A DNA stretch of 33,521 nt from Deltaproteobacteria bacterium (GCA_020850995.1 JADZDP010000250.1:1-33521), one strand, 5' to 3'; counted from the stretch's first letter, positions 1 to 9,042 are shown. The notes: generated from the letters alone by a model not told the origin. A program made the numbers and translations.

Positions 1-42
1 CTTCAGCGCCTTGAACTTCTTCCGCACGGTCGCCTCGGCCAT
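1..42 (-). CDS. Start of a possible ISAzo13-type transposase (partial)
   Basis: Only 14 codons are visible: ATG at 42-40, reading MAEATVRKKFKALK, and the frame is open to the window edge. The pattern (short lead, then VRKKFKALK) resembles the N-termini of ISAzo13/Rhodopirellula-type DDE transposases as I remember them. These begin with a similar basic helix before a winged-helix DNA-binding part. The ATG shares its A with the TGA that ends the interrupted upstream gene (TGATG). The family call rests on 14 residues and is tentative. The inferred role as a transposase also depends on the neighbouring gene being disrupted. Confidence 0.4.
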   Translation of the reverse strand, partial: MAEATVRKKFKALK

Positions 43-120
43 CACGCCATTCGTAGATCACGATCGAGCCATCCTGTCGATCGCGGATGCGCCGCGTCCG
101 ATCGACTTGTCCATTCGAGG
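1..120 (-). mobile_element. Probable end of an insertion sequence, cut by the window edge
   Basis: The coiled-coil reading frame of the DndD-like gene stops looking like a coiled coil near positions 116-130. It then runs through a low-complexity Arg/Ser tail to a stop at 42-44. A new reading frame starts at 42 and leaves the window. A mobile element inserted into the 3' half of the DndD-like gene is the simplest explanation. The exact end, terminal repeat and target duplication cannot be seen from one side. The boundary given here is approximate. Confidence 0.4.
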
Positions 121-1313
121 GCCCTAACCCGCGCTTCGTGCGCGGTCTTCGCCTGTCTAGCGGTGTGGAAAAGCTGAGTGAGCCTCTGCCGTTGGACCGA
201 GATTGTCTGTTGCTCTGCGCAGAGCTTTTCTACGGTCGCGCGATGTGAGGAGCCGAGTTCAAGAGGCTCACCGCAGATGCACTTCTTCATCTCCAGCCTG
301 TCGATCAACACCTCGATGGATGGACCGGGAATAACGTTTCTGTCGGCGAGCTCCGAGAGCTTCGTGACGCCTTGGGAAAGGGTGCTGCCGAGGAGCATCC
401 AAGAGCACTCTTCAGACTTCAGCTCAGCGCGCATCCGCCCCAACGCTCGATCACGCGCGATTTCGGCAGATCTTCGCGCCCTTTCTGCGGTCTCGATTCT
501 CTCGTTGAGTTCGTCAAGATCCCCGATGCCACGTAGGGCGTTCAGCTCGCGCTCCCATGACCCCTTTTGCTCGGTCATGTTGGAGAGGGCCTCTGTGAGG
601 GACCTGATCTTCGCTTCGACCTCAAGTTCCTCGTCGACGGTCTTCTGAAGCAGCTTCTCAAGCTCGGACGTGTCGGCTCCTCCGCTCTCGGCTGCCTTGC
701 CTCGAATTACCTTGTGCGCGGCGGCGAGATCCTTGACTGCAAGTCTCAGGGAATCAATCCCGAGAAGGGATAGGATCAGGGCCTGTACGTGCGTCTTGCG
801 CGCCGTCGTGTTGACCTGGCCGGAGATAAATGTCTGGACCGCGTCTCCGTTGGTGAAGAAGACCTGCTGCATCTGCGGCGGAAGAAACTTGGCGATGAGC
901 GTGTCCGCGGCGGCGACGTCTTCCTCGCCGGCCGTCGTGATTCGAAGCAGCCGGACGCGCTCACTCTTTCTCTCGACGGCGTCACCTACACCGGGAGTCT
1001 CGGTCACCGTTCGCACGAGGCGGTAGCGTGAAAGATCCCGGCTATCGTCGGTGTGTTCAAACTCGACCATCACAGAGATCGTCGCAGGTGTTCCTTGCCG
1101 GAGCGCTGAAGAACTCAATCGGAGGCTGCGCGCAGACTCCGGAAGACCCGCGAGGCCATAGAAGGCCCACTGCAGAGCGTATAGGAGAGAGGTCTTGCCG
1201 GAGCCATTTTCGGCGCGAACAACGGTCAGCGGCTTCTTTGCGTCGACGGAAAAGTCGATGGACACGTCCTCGAGCAGCTTGAAGTTCTCGATACGAGTGC
1301 GGATGAGGCGCAT
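42..1313 (-). pseudogene. sspH: DndD-like SMC-type ATPase (probable SspH), C-terminal half lost
   Basis: The 423-residue product begins like DndD/Rad50-type ATPases: MRLIRTRIENFKLLED, then a Walker A with NGSGKTS at residues 36-42. A Q-loop region and coiled coil follow from about residue 195 to 300. A zinc-hook-like CICG sits at 345-348, with the returning coil up to about residue 400. The second ATPase half (signature motif and Walker B, D-loop) is absent. The last ~23 residues are unlike the rest and fit transcription into an inserted element, so the protein is probably inactive. DndD homologues I recall are about 650 residues. Its ATG overlaps the stop of the small upstream gene by one base (TGATG). 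Position and domain match the last gene of sspBCD-sspFGH cassettes. The letter H is assigned from memory of that gene order. Confidence 0.72.
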
Positions 1314-1528
1314 CAGCTGTTCCCCGACTTAGCGACAACCTTGCCGCCGAGGGCGTCGACAATCCTCGTGACACGATCGTGACGACCGTTCTCGGAAAGG
1401 CCCTCTTGTTGTGTGAGAATAGCCGCCGTGAGCGCTTGGATGAGTTCCGCTCTGTAGCCGGCATATCGCTCTTCGATCAGAAGCACCTTGTCCCTCGAGA
1501 CTTCAAGAACGCGTCTATTGGAAATCAT
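1313..1528 (-). CDS. sspG: Small DNA-modification-associated protein (probable SspG)
   Basis: This is a 71-residue protein starting MISNRRVLEVSRDKVLL. A longer start at 1597 would overlap the helicase gene by 73 bp. The ATG at 1528 gives a neat 4-bp ATGA overlap with the helicase stop, so I prefer it. The protein is helical, with a conserved-looking centre (YAGYRAELIQALTAAI) and no catalytic motif. It resembles the short proteins annotated as DNA modification system-associated small protein, which lie between a PLD-helicase and a DndD-like ATPase in phosphorothioation-linked defence loci. A scaffold or adaptor role is inferred. Its stop overlaps the ATG of the next gene, so the three effector genes are translationally coupled. 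Confidence 0.62.
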   Translation of the reverse strand: MISNRRVLEVSRDKVLLIEERYAGYRAELIQALTAAILTQQEGLSENGRHDRVTRIVDALGGKVVAKSGNS

Positions 1529-3699
1529 GTAACACCCCTTCTCCAGGCGACGGTGTCGAGCCGGCCCATCGTTGTACGTGGGCCGTCGGGCGCCCACTCA
1601 TTTTCGGCGAGGACGGCGAATTCTTCTGCACGTTCAAGCTCGCTGCGCAGAATCGCGCGCCCAGGCGTGCTGGACATGTCCGGGGGCACAACGATGAAGT
1701 CGTGCAGGGTCGCGATGAGCTTCCCTGGGGCCTTGCGAAGGATGCGGCCGCGTCGTTGGACCCATTCTCTTCGCACGGTGCTGGAGGCGAGGACGAAGGC
1801 GAGGTCCGTCTGCGGAATATCGACTCCCTCGTCGAGCACCTTCATCGCAGTCAGGACCTGATAGTCCCCTCTCCCAAAGGCCTCGAGCAAGGAGTCGGCG
1901 GTGCCTCCGGATGTTTCGTCAGCCGTGAACTGATGGCTGATGACCGCGAGATCGGACAGGAGCGAGTTCACGCGGTCAATCTGACGGTCCGTGTCGTCAA
2001 CGACGGGCGGCTTTGCTGAGCAGTAGATCAGGCAACGACGCAGTCTGTCGCGCGACATCGCCAAGAGAATCGAACGGAGGACGGAGATCTTGTTGGTCGC
2101 GTTCTCAAGAACGGCGCGTCGTTCGCGAAGAAGGCGCTCGACCTTGGGACTCATGCCGACAGTCGCCCCATCGTCGTCGACTCGAAAGCCGGCGCGGCGA
2201 AGCTGTTCGGTGAGTTCCATCCATCTGTCGACCTCCTCGGCCGTGAGAGAAACCTCATGGAGATGGTAGTTGTATGGCGTGAGACAGCCGGAATTGATGG
2301 CTTCCTTCAGCGTGAACTCGAGGACAGGCTGTCCGAAGTACTCGAGGAGTTTGTCAGTCCCGTCTGGGTCGTATTGCCGAACAGGAGTTGCGGATAGTCC
2401 GAGGCGATAGAATGCACGTTCGGGAAGGCTTCCACGTATTACCGGCGCACCAAGGTTGTGCATCTCATCGCCGATCAGAAGTATTTTAACAGGGATGGGA
2501 AGGCGTTCTATCAAGTCCCTTATAGACTGGTCGTCTGCGAATAGTGCATTGGTTGTGACCACTACTGATGTTCGCTTAGAATTCAGTGAAAGAGCGACTT
2601 GCAGCTCTTGGAGTAGCGCCCTTCGGCTTGTGGGTTCCGCGAGGCTCGGCAGTAGAGGCTCGATCCCGAAGCGTCGAACCGCGGCGGCCCACTGCATCAT
2701 CAGGGGGCGCGACGGAACGAGGATAATCACGAGGAAGCCTGCAGGCTGCTCCGACTGAAGGGCCGTCGCTGCGATGAGTGCCGTCTGGGTCTTTCCTCCG
2801 CCGGTGGCGATGGCCATCACGCCGCGTCCTTGCTTGGCGAGGAAGGCGTCTACCGCAAGACCTTGGTGCTGATACGGGCCGGTGCGCCACTCTGTTCCCT
2901 CAGGGATCGAGAGGAGCTTCGTGCCTGGGGGTGCCCGTACGTCGGGCGGAAGCTCTGGCTCAAGGCCCGCTTCAAAGTCGCGTTGCCACGCCTTCCAGAA
3001 GTCATCGGAAGTCGGAGGCGGAGTGGCGGGCTTGACGACAAAGCGGAGGCCCTGGGATGCCGACAAGGTTAGAGAGTGCGGGCTGCGGTTGTTCCATTGG
3101 CGGTCCCACTGGGCAAGGAGGCGTTCAACCCGTATCCGCGCGGCGTCTCCGTCGGACCACGCGCGATCGACTGTCATTTGCTCACCGTTGGTGACGAGGC
3201 CGCTTTCAGTTGCATTGCCTGAACCATGAACTGCCGCCCAGGCACTTTCGCCGCAAAAGAGCCACTGCTTCTTGTGGTACATGCCGCGCTTCATCAGGAC
3301 GAAACGGAGCTCCAGCCGTCCTGACGCGACGAGGAAAGCGAGGCATTGTTGCGCGTGCGTGGTGAGCGCCGACGCCGCTGCGGCCTGCGAAGAGAAGATG
3401 CGCTGCGCGAGCTGATCAACAACGGCCTGTGGCTCCCCTACGCCTTGTGCGATGGCGTCGCGATCCTCTTGGCTGATCTCGGGGCTAATCAGCAGTCGAA
3501 GGGGGCCGGCTCGGTTGCAGAGGAACGCCGCTAGGCCAGCGGACAGCTGCGCGAGGGAGTGGGAGCTGAAGTAGCCCATGCCAACGCGGACCTCATCGGC
3601 GTTCGTCATCGCTGGAATCAGCACGTCGCGAACGAGGTCGTCGTCAGGGACCTCGTATACCGGGTGGACCCCCGCGAGTGATTGCTTGAACGCCCCCAT
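1525..3699 (-). CDS. sspF: PLD-like/DEAD-family helicase (probable SspF)
   Basis: The 724-residue protein has an N-terminal phospholipase-D-like part (about 1-200). HKK sits at 142-144 and GSGNATESG at 159-167, but no Asp falls at the usual HKD spacing. A superfamily-2 helicase core follows: Q-motif region YQHQG 276-280, Walker A TGGGKT 299-304, a DEMH variant of the DEAH box 411-414, SAT 436-438, and motif VI QRRGRILR 648-655. Such proteins translocate on or remodel duplex DNA. In phosphorothioate-linked systems the equivalent gene belongs to the module that attacks DNA lacking the sulfur mark. It starts 17 bp after the PAPS-reductase-like gene and overlaps the next gene by 4 bp. Family membership as a helicase is certain. 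The subunit letter comes from gene order and memory. Confidence 0.8.
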   Translation of the reverse strand: MGAFKQSLAGVHPVYEVPDDDLVRDVLIPAMTNADEVRVGMGYFSSHSLAQLSAGLAAFLCNRAGPLRLLISPEISQEDRDAIAQGVGEPQAVVDQLAQRIFSSQAAAASALTTHAQQCLAFLVASGRLELRFVLMKRGMYHKKQWLFCGESAWAAVHGSGNATESGLVTNGEQMTVDRAWSDGDAARIRVERLLAQWDRQWNNRSPHSLTLSASQGLRFVVKPATPPPTSDDFWKAWQRDFEAGLEPELPPDVRAPPGTKLLSIPEGTEWRTGPYQHQGLAVDAFLAKQGRGVMAIATGGGKTQTALIAATALQSEQPAGFLVIILVPSRPLMMQWAAAVRRFGIEPLLPSLAEPTSRRALLQELQVALSLNSKRTSVVVTTNALFADDQSIRDLIERLPIPVKILLIGDEMHNLGAPVIRGSLPERAFYRLGLSATPVRQYDPDGTDKLLEYFGQPVLEFTLKEAINSGCLTPYNYHLHEVSLTAEEVDRWMELTEQLRRAGFRVDDDGATVGMSPKVERLLRERRAVLENATNKISVLRSILLAMSRDRLRRCLIYCSAKPPVVDDTDRQIDRVNSLLSDLAVISHQFTADETSGGTADSLLEAFGRGDYQVLTAMKVLDEGVDIPQTDLAFVLASSTVRREWVQRRGRILRKAPGKLIATLHDFIVVPPDMSSTPGRAILRSELERAEEFAVLAENEWAPDGPRTTMGRLDTVAWRRGVT

Positions 3700-3716
3700 C
3701 TATCCCCCGAGCCAAG

Positions 3717-4514
3717 CTACAAGTCGCAGACCAGGCACGCCCGCTCCGAGGGGTCTAGTTCGTCATCGTCGGCAACGATCTGAAGCAGCCGGTCCGACGT
3801 TGTCCTCTTCTTGCGTTCAGCGGCTTTGCGACGAATCTCTTGTGCTCGCGCGGGGGCCGTCAGCTCATCAAGCGTCCGCCCCTGGCTCCAAGTGAAACGC
3901 TCACCGGTCTCGGGGTCCACTTTCTCGTACGACTTGGCAAGTTCGAAGAGGTCTGGGTGGTTTTCTTTGAGGCCGAGCCATTCTTCTTGCTGCTGGAAAA
4001 AGCAGAAGTAGCATCCAGAACGAGAACGCCAGCGATAATAGTCGGGCACCCCTACGCCCGACTCTTCGAGGATTCTGAAGACATCAGCCTTGTTGATGCC
4101 TTCTTCCTTGAACGGGAAGAGCGCCTTGATATTCGGCTTCGTGCTGACGTAGCCGCTGCGATCTTCGTCCGCTCGGATGCCGACGTAGCTCCGGACTGGA
4201 TCGTCGCCGACGTATTGCTCAAACGGTCGCAGCTTGAGCATGCGCGTACACCAGCGCATTCGGCTGGACGGGAGGTAGCCGCCGTACATCTTCAGCCAAT
4301 GGTCGAAGCCTCGCCCGGCGTTCAAACGAACGATGGGTTTGCCAAGGTAGGCCTCAAGCTTGTCGAGATACTCGTATGTTTCCGTTAGCTCCTTCTGCGT
4401 GTCGCAGAAGACGTACTCCATGTTCGGCACCCGATCCCGCATGAAGATCGCGAGTGCGGAGCTGTCCTTACCGCCTGAAACGTTGAGAATGTGGCGCGTC
4501 ACGGGCTCAGGCAT
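3717..4514 (-). CDS. sspD: SspD/DndC-like ATP-pyrophosphatase for DNA phosphorothioation
   Basis: The 265-residue protein belongs to the PAPS reductase/DndC family. The PP-loop SGGKDS lies at residues 13-18 and would bind and adenylylate. Cys90 (WCTRMLK) and CYFC at 169-172 are candidate iron-sulfur ligands, and a second CxxC pair lies at the C-terminus (C260, C263). In the family, this enzyme activates the DNA backbone so that sulfur from a cysteine desulfurase can replace a non-bridging oxygen. No cysteine desulfurase (SspA/IscS) is in the window, so the chromosome would have to supply one. The ATG overlaps the end of sspC by 8 bp, indicating coupled translation. The family is clear. The choice of Ssp over Dnd rests on the DUF4007 and giant ATPase neighbours. 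Confidence 0.88.
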   Translation of the reverse strand: MPEPVTRHILNVSGGKDSSALAIFMRDRVPNMEYVFCDTQKELTETYEYLDKLEAYLGKPIVRLNAGRGFDHWLKMYGGYLPSSRMRWCTRMLKLRPFEQYVGDDPVRSYVGIRADEDRSGYVSTKPNIKALFPFKEEGINKADVFRILEESGVGVPDYYRWRSRSGCYFCFFQQQEEWLGLKENHPDLFELAKSYEKVDPETGERFTWSQGRTLDELTAPARAQEIRRKAAERKKRTTSDRLLQIVADDDELDPSERACLVCDL

Positions 4515-7500
4515 CGGTCATCTCCGCTCGGCGTTTCGGGTGTAGGAAACGCTCGGCAACGCGAGCGAGCGCAGCGAGCGCAAGCTCGTTGTCGTGTGAG
4601 ATCCCCGCGTCCGCAAGAACCTGCTCGATCATGGCTTCCGCACGCATCACCGCCTCTTTAGACTCGCGGGCAACGCGGACAACGAGACTGCGTTCCGTTC
4701 CGCCAAGGCGCGCGAGCGCGACACGCAGGGCGTCGTCGGATGCATCTCCGCCGACCTGTCCACGCAGGCTGAACGCCAATGCTTCGAACGTCCGAAACTT
4801 CTCGGTGAGGAGGGCGAGGTGCGCTTGAAACGCGTCGACGTCAGGGTCCGCCCACTGTGCCGGGGGCTTCCCGCTGATGGAGGTTAGCAGCGAAGTGAGC
4901 CACTCCTCGTCTTCAAGGGCTTCTTCGCTTGCGCGGAGCAAGAAGCTCTTCAACTTCGGTTCGACAGCGAGGGACGAGACCGCTGCGGCACGTGAACGAA
5001 GGTCTTTGCGGAACGAGGTCGCGTCGGCAGAAAGACCAAATGAAGTTGACATCCAAGCCTGGCACTCTTTCAAGAGCGCGGGGAATGATGCTTCGATCTC
5101 GTCGAGCGCCGTGCGCAGCGCGCGGAAGTACTCGTCGACGGATCGCTCCGACGTACGCGCCGCGGGGTCGAACGCATCGAGACCGCAAGCCTGCGGCAGC
5201 GTAGAGAAGAGGAGCTGCGCTGGCTCCTTCGCGCGAACGAGCGCGTCGCGGACGGCGACGGTTCGTGGCGGCAGGCGCTTCGTCAACAGGGCAAACGGTG
5301 GGCAGCCGGCGATGAGGGTCGCGAGTTGCTTGACGACTTTGACGAGTTGGTTCTTCGAGCTCTTTCCTGGCTGGGCGACGAAGGCGTCGGCGAAGCGCTC
5401 GAAGACTTGGGCGCGGGCCCCGTCGATCCGAGAACGCTGGACCTCGAAGATGCGCGGGTTGCGGACAAGGCGCTCGATGACAGCAGCGGTCAATCGCGGA
5501 ACGAATGCGCCCTCCTCGTAGAGTGCGACCTCGCTGTCCATGTCGACAAGGATGGCAGTGAGAACGATTGGGAGCACGCCAGCCTTCAGGCCGAACGGCG
5601 GCCGCTCCAATTCGGTGAACAGTTCGGCGACAGGAATCCGCTGGCCGTCGCGCGTGGAGAAGATCTCTTCGACGTGACGCCACACAGGACCAAGGCCCTG
5701 TTTCATGTCAGGGGGAGAGGACAGCTGTAGCTTGCCATCAACCATGCGGTGTAGTCCGTGTTCGACAAGGACAGCACGGTACATGGCTCGCTCGGGGGGC
5801 GCCCCCTCGGAGAAGCCGAGGTCGGGTTCGGCGGCCCGGGAGAGCATCACCTCCAACAGGAGGCGTCGTGCAGACGCGGCAGCGCTGGAGAGTTGGCGAC
5901 GGTTAATGAGCTCGTTGTGAATGCGCGGGGCGTGAGCGTACGCGGCGTCGCAGAGCCGGCTTGCGAGGTCCGAGAGCTCTCGCGCGGAAAATCGCTGCTC
6001 GCGCCGTTCTGCCTCGCCGTCTGAGTTGACGAAGAACGCACAGCGCGCGGTCGCTTCACGCCGAGCGAGGCCGAACATCGCCTCCGCCTGCTGGTGGAGG
6101 TGCTGTCTGGCTTCGCTTCCGCGAGCGGCGAGCTCGCGGCGGGCGATTGGATCGCTCTCAAGACCAACGGTCTCAGCTCGAACTTTTTCGAGTGCAGCGA
6201 GCTCGATGAGAGACTCGCGCATAGGCGCCGCCTCGTCAGGGATCGCGAGAATCAGCGGGCGGCGATGGATCTGCTGACTGCCAAACCAGAACTGCGGCTT
6301 GCTCACCGCCCGGCGAATCGTTTGCGCCTCTTCGGTGCTCGAAGGAATGACGTACACAAGGAGCCCATCAGCATCCGCGGCGGCCTTCTCGGGTAGGAGC
6401 TCGTCGGCGGAGTGAATGTCGCGGGCGTTGACGTAGCGGACGTCGAAGTATCGAAGCGTTCCGGTCTTGAACAGGTGGCGCTTCGCGACGAGGGGACGGG
6501 CCGGATGGAGGCGCTCGAGCTCCGCAGCGAGATCGGCTGCGCCATCGACTTTGCCCGCGGCATCTTCCATGAGTGCTTCAACGTCGAGATCGCTACCGTC
6601 CCAGAGTTGGAAAGCGTCCTTGTACTTTCGGTAAACGATCGAGGAGTAACGCTGGAGACGTTTGATGGCATCAGCGACGTCCTTTTTTGACGCCTGCTGA
6701 AATCCGTCGAGGGCGAACTGCAGGAACTCGTTGGAGGCGATCGCCGGCGTCGAGCCGCCGAGTGCGTTCAGGACGCCGATGGTCTTCACGACCGCGGCAT
6801 CGAGCGGACGACTATCCTTTCCTAGCCGGGTCAGGGCCTCTTCGATCGTGCTCCAGCGCCTTCCCTGGGCACCGGCATCGAGCGCAGAACCGAGGTTCGC
6901 GGCGAGATAGTCGTGGAGATCGGAGATTCGGTACGTCCCGACCGAGCGATCAGAGATCGAGGCCTTCTGCAGAAATGCCTGAAAGCCGAACGGTTCGCGC
7001 GATGCGAGAAAAGCGAACAGCGAGCGCTCGTTTTGAGCCGCGTAGCCTCGGAACGCCGGCCCGAGAACAAGCGCTGTTGAGGGGTGAAGGGGTGCACTGG
7101 CCGTGAGGAGTTCGACAAGCGTCTCTTTTCGGACACCAACAGCGTTCGCAACCAATCGGGAACACTCAGCTGCAACGCCCTTGTGGTGCTCACGCAGCCA
7201 GCTCGCTTTGGCGCGGAAGTCGATCGCTGCTCCAACAAGTTGGAGGACTTGCTCAGGTGATTCCTGGAAGGCGACATCTTCGAAGCGCCCCTGGATCTTC
7301 GCCCACTCGCTCCGCTGCAGGTTCCCCAGTCGTGCTGCGTATCGCTCGAACGCCTGATGAAGCGTGGTGACGACGACGATCGGCGCATCTCCGCTGCGGT
7401 TAGCAGCCTCGGCCAGAAGCTGGAGGAGGTAAACGTCACCGTCAGAAGGGACGAGCGCCGCGTGCTCGAGGAACTTGCCGAGCTCATCGACAACGAGGAG

Positions 7501-8106
7501 CAAGCCGGCCCCTGCGTTCATTGAACGCGCGACCTTTGCGGCCGTTTCCTCGACGAGGGCGACGATCTCACTGGCGCTCAAGCGCTTACCCTGAACGATG
7601 CCGCGGGCTGCGGCCTGGATCCGCGACACGATGTCTGCGCGGGCTCCAGGACCAGACCAGAAATCCGTGACGGCGCGCTCGAGGGCCCGAACAATGGCGT
7701 CGTCGAGCCGTCCGCGTTCTCCCGTGAGGAGCACCGGGAGCAAGCCACCGCGACCGACGAGAGCCCGGGGCGACAGGAGGGCCTTCGCGAGGGTCTCCTC
7801 GCTCTCGCGCAGGAGTTGGCGAGCCCGTTGGTGTACCGCCTCGTTGCGCTTGCTGAGCAGTGCGAAAAGGAAGACTTCGAACGCGCTCTTGCCTGAGCCG
7901 TACGGGCCGGTGAGTGTCCACGCGCGTTGGCCGTTGTCCGCGAGCAGCCCGCCGATGATCCGATGGAGTGTGCGGCGCGCCAACGGTGTTAGAACGTAGC
8001 CGTCGAGGATGCCGGGGACTTGCGCGTCGCGCTCAAGGTGGACGCTGCGGCGGTACCGAGTCCGAATCTCGCAGATGTCTGCGAGGGTCGTGGCTGCCTT
8101 GTTCAT
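4507..8106 (-). CDS. sspC: SspC-like large P-loop ATPase
   Basis: The 1199-residue protein has a Walker A GPYGSGKS at residues 67-74 and a Walker B LLLVVDELGK at about 202-211. The rest is helical, with no recognised nuclease motif. It lies between the DUF4007 gene (9-bp gap) and the PAPS-reductase-like gene (8-bp overlap), which is the SspC position in sspBCD operons. SspC is thought to power or coordinate the nicking and sulfur-insertion steps. Large ATPases of BREX (BrxC) and DUF499-type systems share the fold, and in isolation this protein could be mistaken for one. The context decides in favour of SspC. No disruption is visible along its length. Confidence 0.8.
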   Translation of the reverse strand: MNKAATTLADICEIRTRYRRSVHLERDAQVPGILDGYVLTPLARRTLHRIIGGLLADNGQRAWTLTGPYGSGKSAFEVFLFALLSKRNEAVHQRARQLLRESEETLAKALLSPRALVGRGGLLPVLLTGERGRLDDAIVRALERAVTDFWSGPGARADIVSRIQAAARGIVQGKRLSASEIVALVEETAAKVARSMNAGAGLLLVVDELGKFLEHAALVPSDGDVYLLQLLAEAANRSGDAPIVVVTTLHQAFERYAARLGNLQRSEWAKIQGRFEDVAFQESPEQVLQLVGAAIDFRAKASWLREHHKGVAAECSRLVANAVGVRKETLVELLTASAPLHPSTALVLGPAFRGYAAQNERSLFAFLASREPFGFQAFLQKASISDRSVGTYRISDLHDYLAANLGSALDAGAQGRRWSTIEEALTRLGKDSRPLDAAVVKTIGVLNALGGSTPAIASNEFLQFALDGFQQASKKDVADAIKRLQRYSSIVYRKYKDAFQLWDGSDLDVEALMEDAAGKVDGAADLAAELERLHPARPLVAKRHLFKTGTLRYFDVRYVNARDIHSADELLPEKAAADADGLLVYVIPSSTEEAQTIRRAVSKPQFWFGSQQIHRRPLILAIPDEAAPMRESLIELAALEKVRAETVGLESDPIARRELAARGSEARQHLHQQAEAMFGLARREATARCAFFVNSDGEAERREQRFSARELSDLASRLCDAAYAHAPRIHNELINRRQLSSAAASARRLLLEVMLSRAAEPDLGFSEGAPPERAMYRAVLVEHGLHRMVDGKLQLSSPPDMKQGLGPVWRHVEEIFSTRDGQRIPVAELFTELERPPFGLKAGVLPIVLTAILVDMDSEVALYEEGAFVPRLTAAVIERLVRNPRIFEVQRSRIDGARAQVFERFADAFVAQPGKSSKNQLVKVVKQLATLIAGCPPFALLTKRLPPRTVAVRDALVRAKEPAQLLFSTLPQACGLDAFDPAARTSERSVDEYFRALRTALDEIEASFPALLKECQAWMSTSFGLSADATSFRKDLRSRAAAVSSLAVEPKLKSFLLRASEEALEDEEWLTSLLTSISGKPPAQWADPDVDAFQAHLALLTEKFRTFEALAFSLRGQVGGDASDDALRVALARLGGTERSLVVRVARESKEAVMRAEAMIEQVLADAGISHDNELALAALARVAERFLHPKRRAEMTDA

Positions 8107-8115
8107 CAGCGGCTC

Positions 8116-9042
8116 CTAGGCTGCATCTCGGAAGTAGCGAACGAGAAATCGGGAGGGATCGAGGTCGCGATTGACGAGGAGCTGCGCGACACCGGCGGTG
8201 TCGTCGAAGCTCCAGGCACCGCCGGACAGTGCGTGCACTCGCTCGAGCCGGCCCGCGACACCGGCAGCATCGAGGAGAAACACCCTCCCCGGCGCGCCTT
8301 GCGTGTACTGAATCTCCTCGAGAGCGAGGGTCTTGGCGCTCGAACGGCGACGACTGACGTACTCACCGAGCGCGAACGCGAAGATCTCGTCCGGCAGCGT
8401 GGGCTGCGGTCCTCGGTTGAACTCGTAAGATCCAGGCTCACCGGAGTCTCGGATGAGGCGGAGTTCGACGAGTGGGCAGTCGAGGAAGTCCTCGACCGCC
8501 TTTGTTCGGGCTCCGGTCGGCGCAACATAAGAGCGCATGAACGTGTCGACGTCGCGCTTGAGGGAACTCGCAGAAACCTTGGCCCACTGCTTCGCTTTGG
8601 CGAGTGCAGCGAGCCGGTCAGCGATCTGCGCGCGCGTGAACCGGCCGTCGCCGAGCTCGTTGAAGACGAACCACCACGTCGAGCAGTTGTCCGGGAGAGA
8701 AGCGATCTTCCAGTGGAGCAACCAAAGCGTCGCCGGGTCCTCGAGGTAGGGATCCCAGCCGTCGTCGGCGAAGAGTTGGTCGCCGAGTCGCGCGCGCTTC
8801 ACGAAGCCTGCACGGCGCTTCGGGAATTCCGCATGTTCTTCGAGAACCCCGGCCGCGAGCGCCCAGTGGCGCATGCTGCGAACCATGTTCTTGCCGACAC
8901 CGAGTGTGGCGAGGGCGTCCTCGCGGACGAAGAGCTGAGGGTCGTTGCCGACGCCGTCGTATGCCTTCTTGAGCCACGTGTACCGGAAAGGGAACGTCTC
9001 GTGGCCGCTGAAGGAAGGTCGCTCAAGATCGCCAAGACCCAT
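8116..9042 (-). CDS. sspB: SspB-like DUF4007 protein (PT-modification nickase)
   Basis: The 308-residue protein opens with RPSFSGHETFPFRYTWLKKA at residues 8-27, the hallmark of DUF4007. In the SspABCD system, as I recall it, SspB carries this domain and nicks DNA so sulfur can be placed in one strand. The start at 9042 is supported by GGAGG at 9049-9053, six bases upstream. It is the first gene of the cassette. About 258 bp without genes, containing two inverted repeats, separate it from the preceding gene on the same strand, so a promoter is expected there. The stop lies 9 bp before sspC. A DUF4007 protein next to a DndC homologue is the main reason for calling the locus Ssp. Confidence 0.85.
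   Translation of the reverse strand: MGLGDLERPSFSGHETFPFRYTWLKKAYDGVGNDPQLFVREDALATLGVGKNMVRSMRHWALAAGVLEEHAEFPKRRAGFVKRARLGDQLFADDGWDPYLEDPATLWLLHWKIASLPDNCSTWWFVFNELGDGRFTRAQIADRLAALAKAKQWAKVSASSLKRDVDTFMRSYVAPTGARTKAVEDFLDCPLVELRLIRDSGEPGSYEFNRGPQPTLPDEIFAFALGEYVSRRRSSAKTLALEEIQYTQGAPGRVFLLDAAGVAGRLERVHALSGGAWSFDDTAGVAQLLVNRDLDPSRFLVRYFRDAA

Noticed and set aside
101..110. ATCGACTTGT near the left edge, matching the core of the promoter element
   Set aside because: Only 10 bases match, in the opposite orientation and inside the probable insertion-sequence end, so chance is likely.
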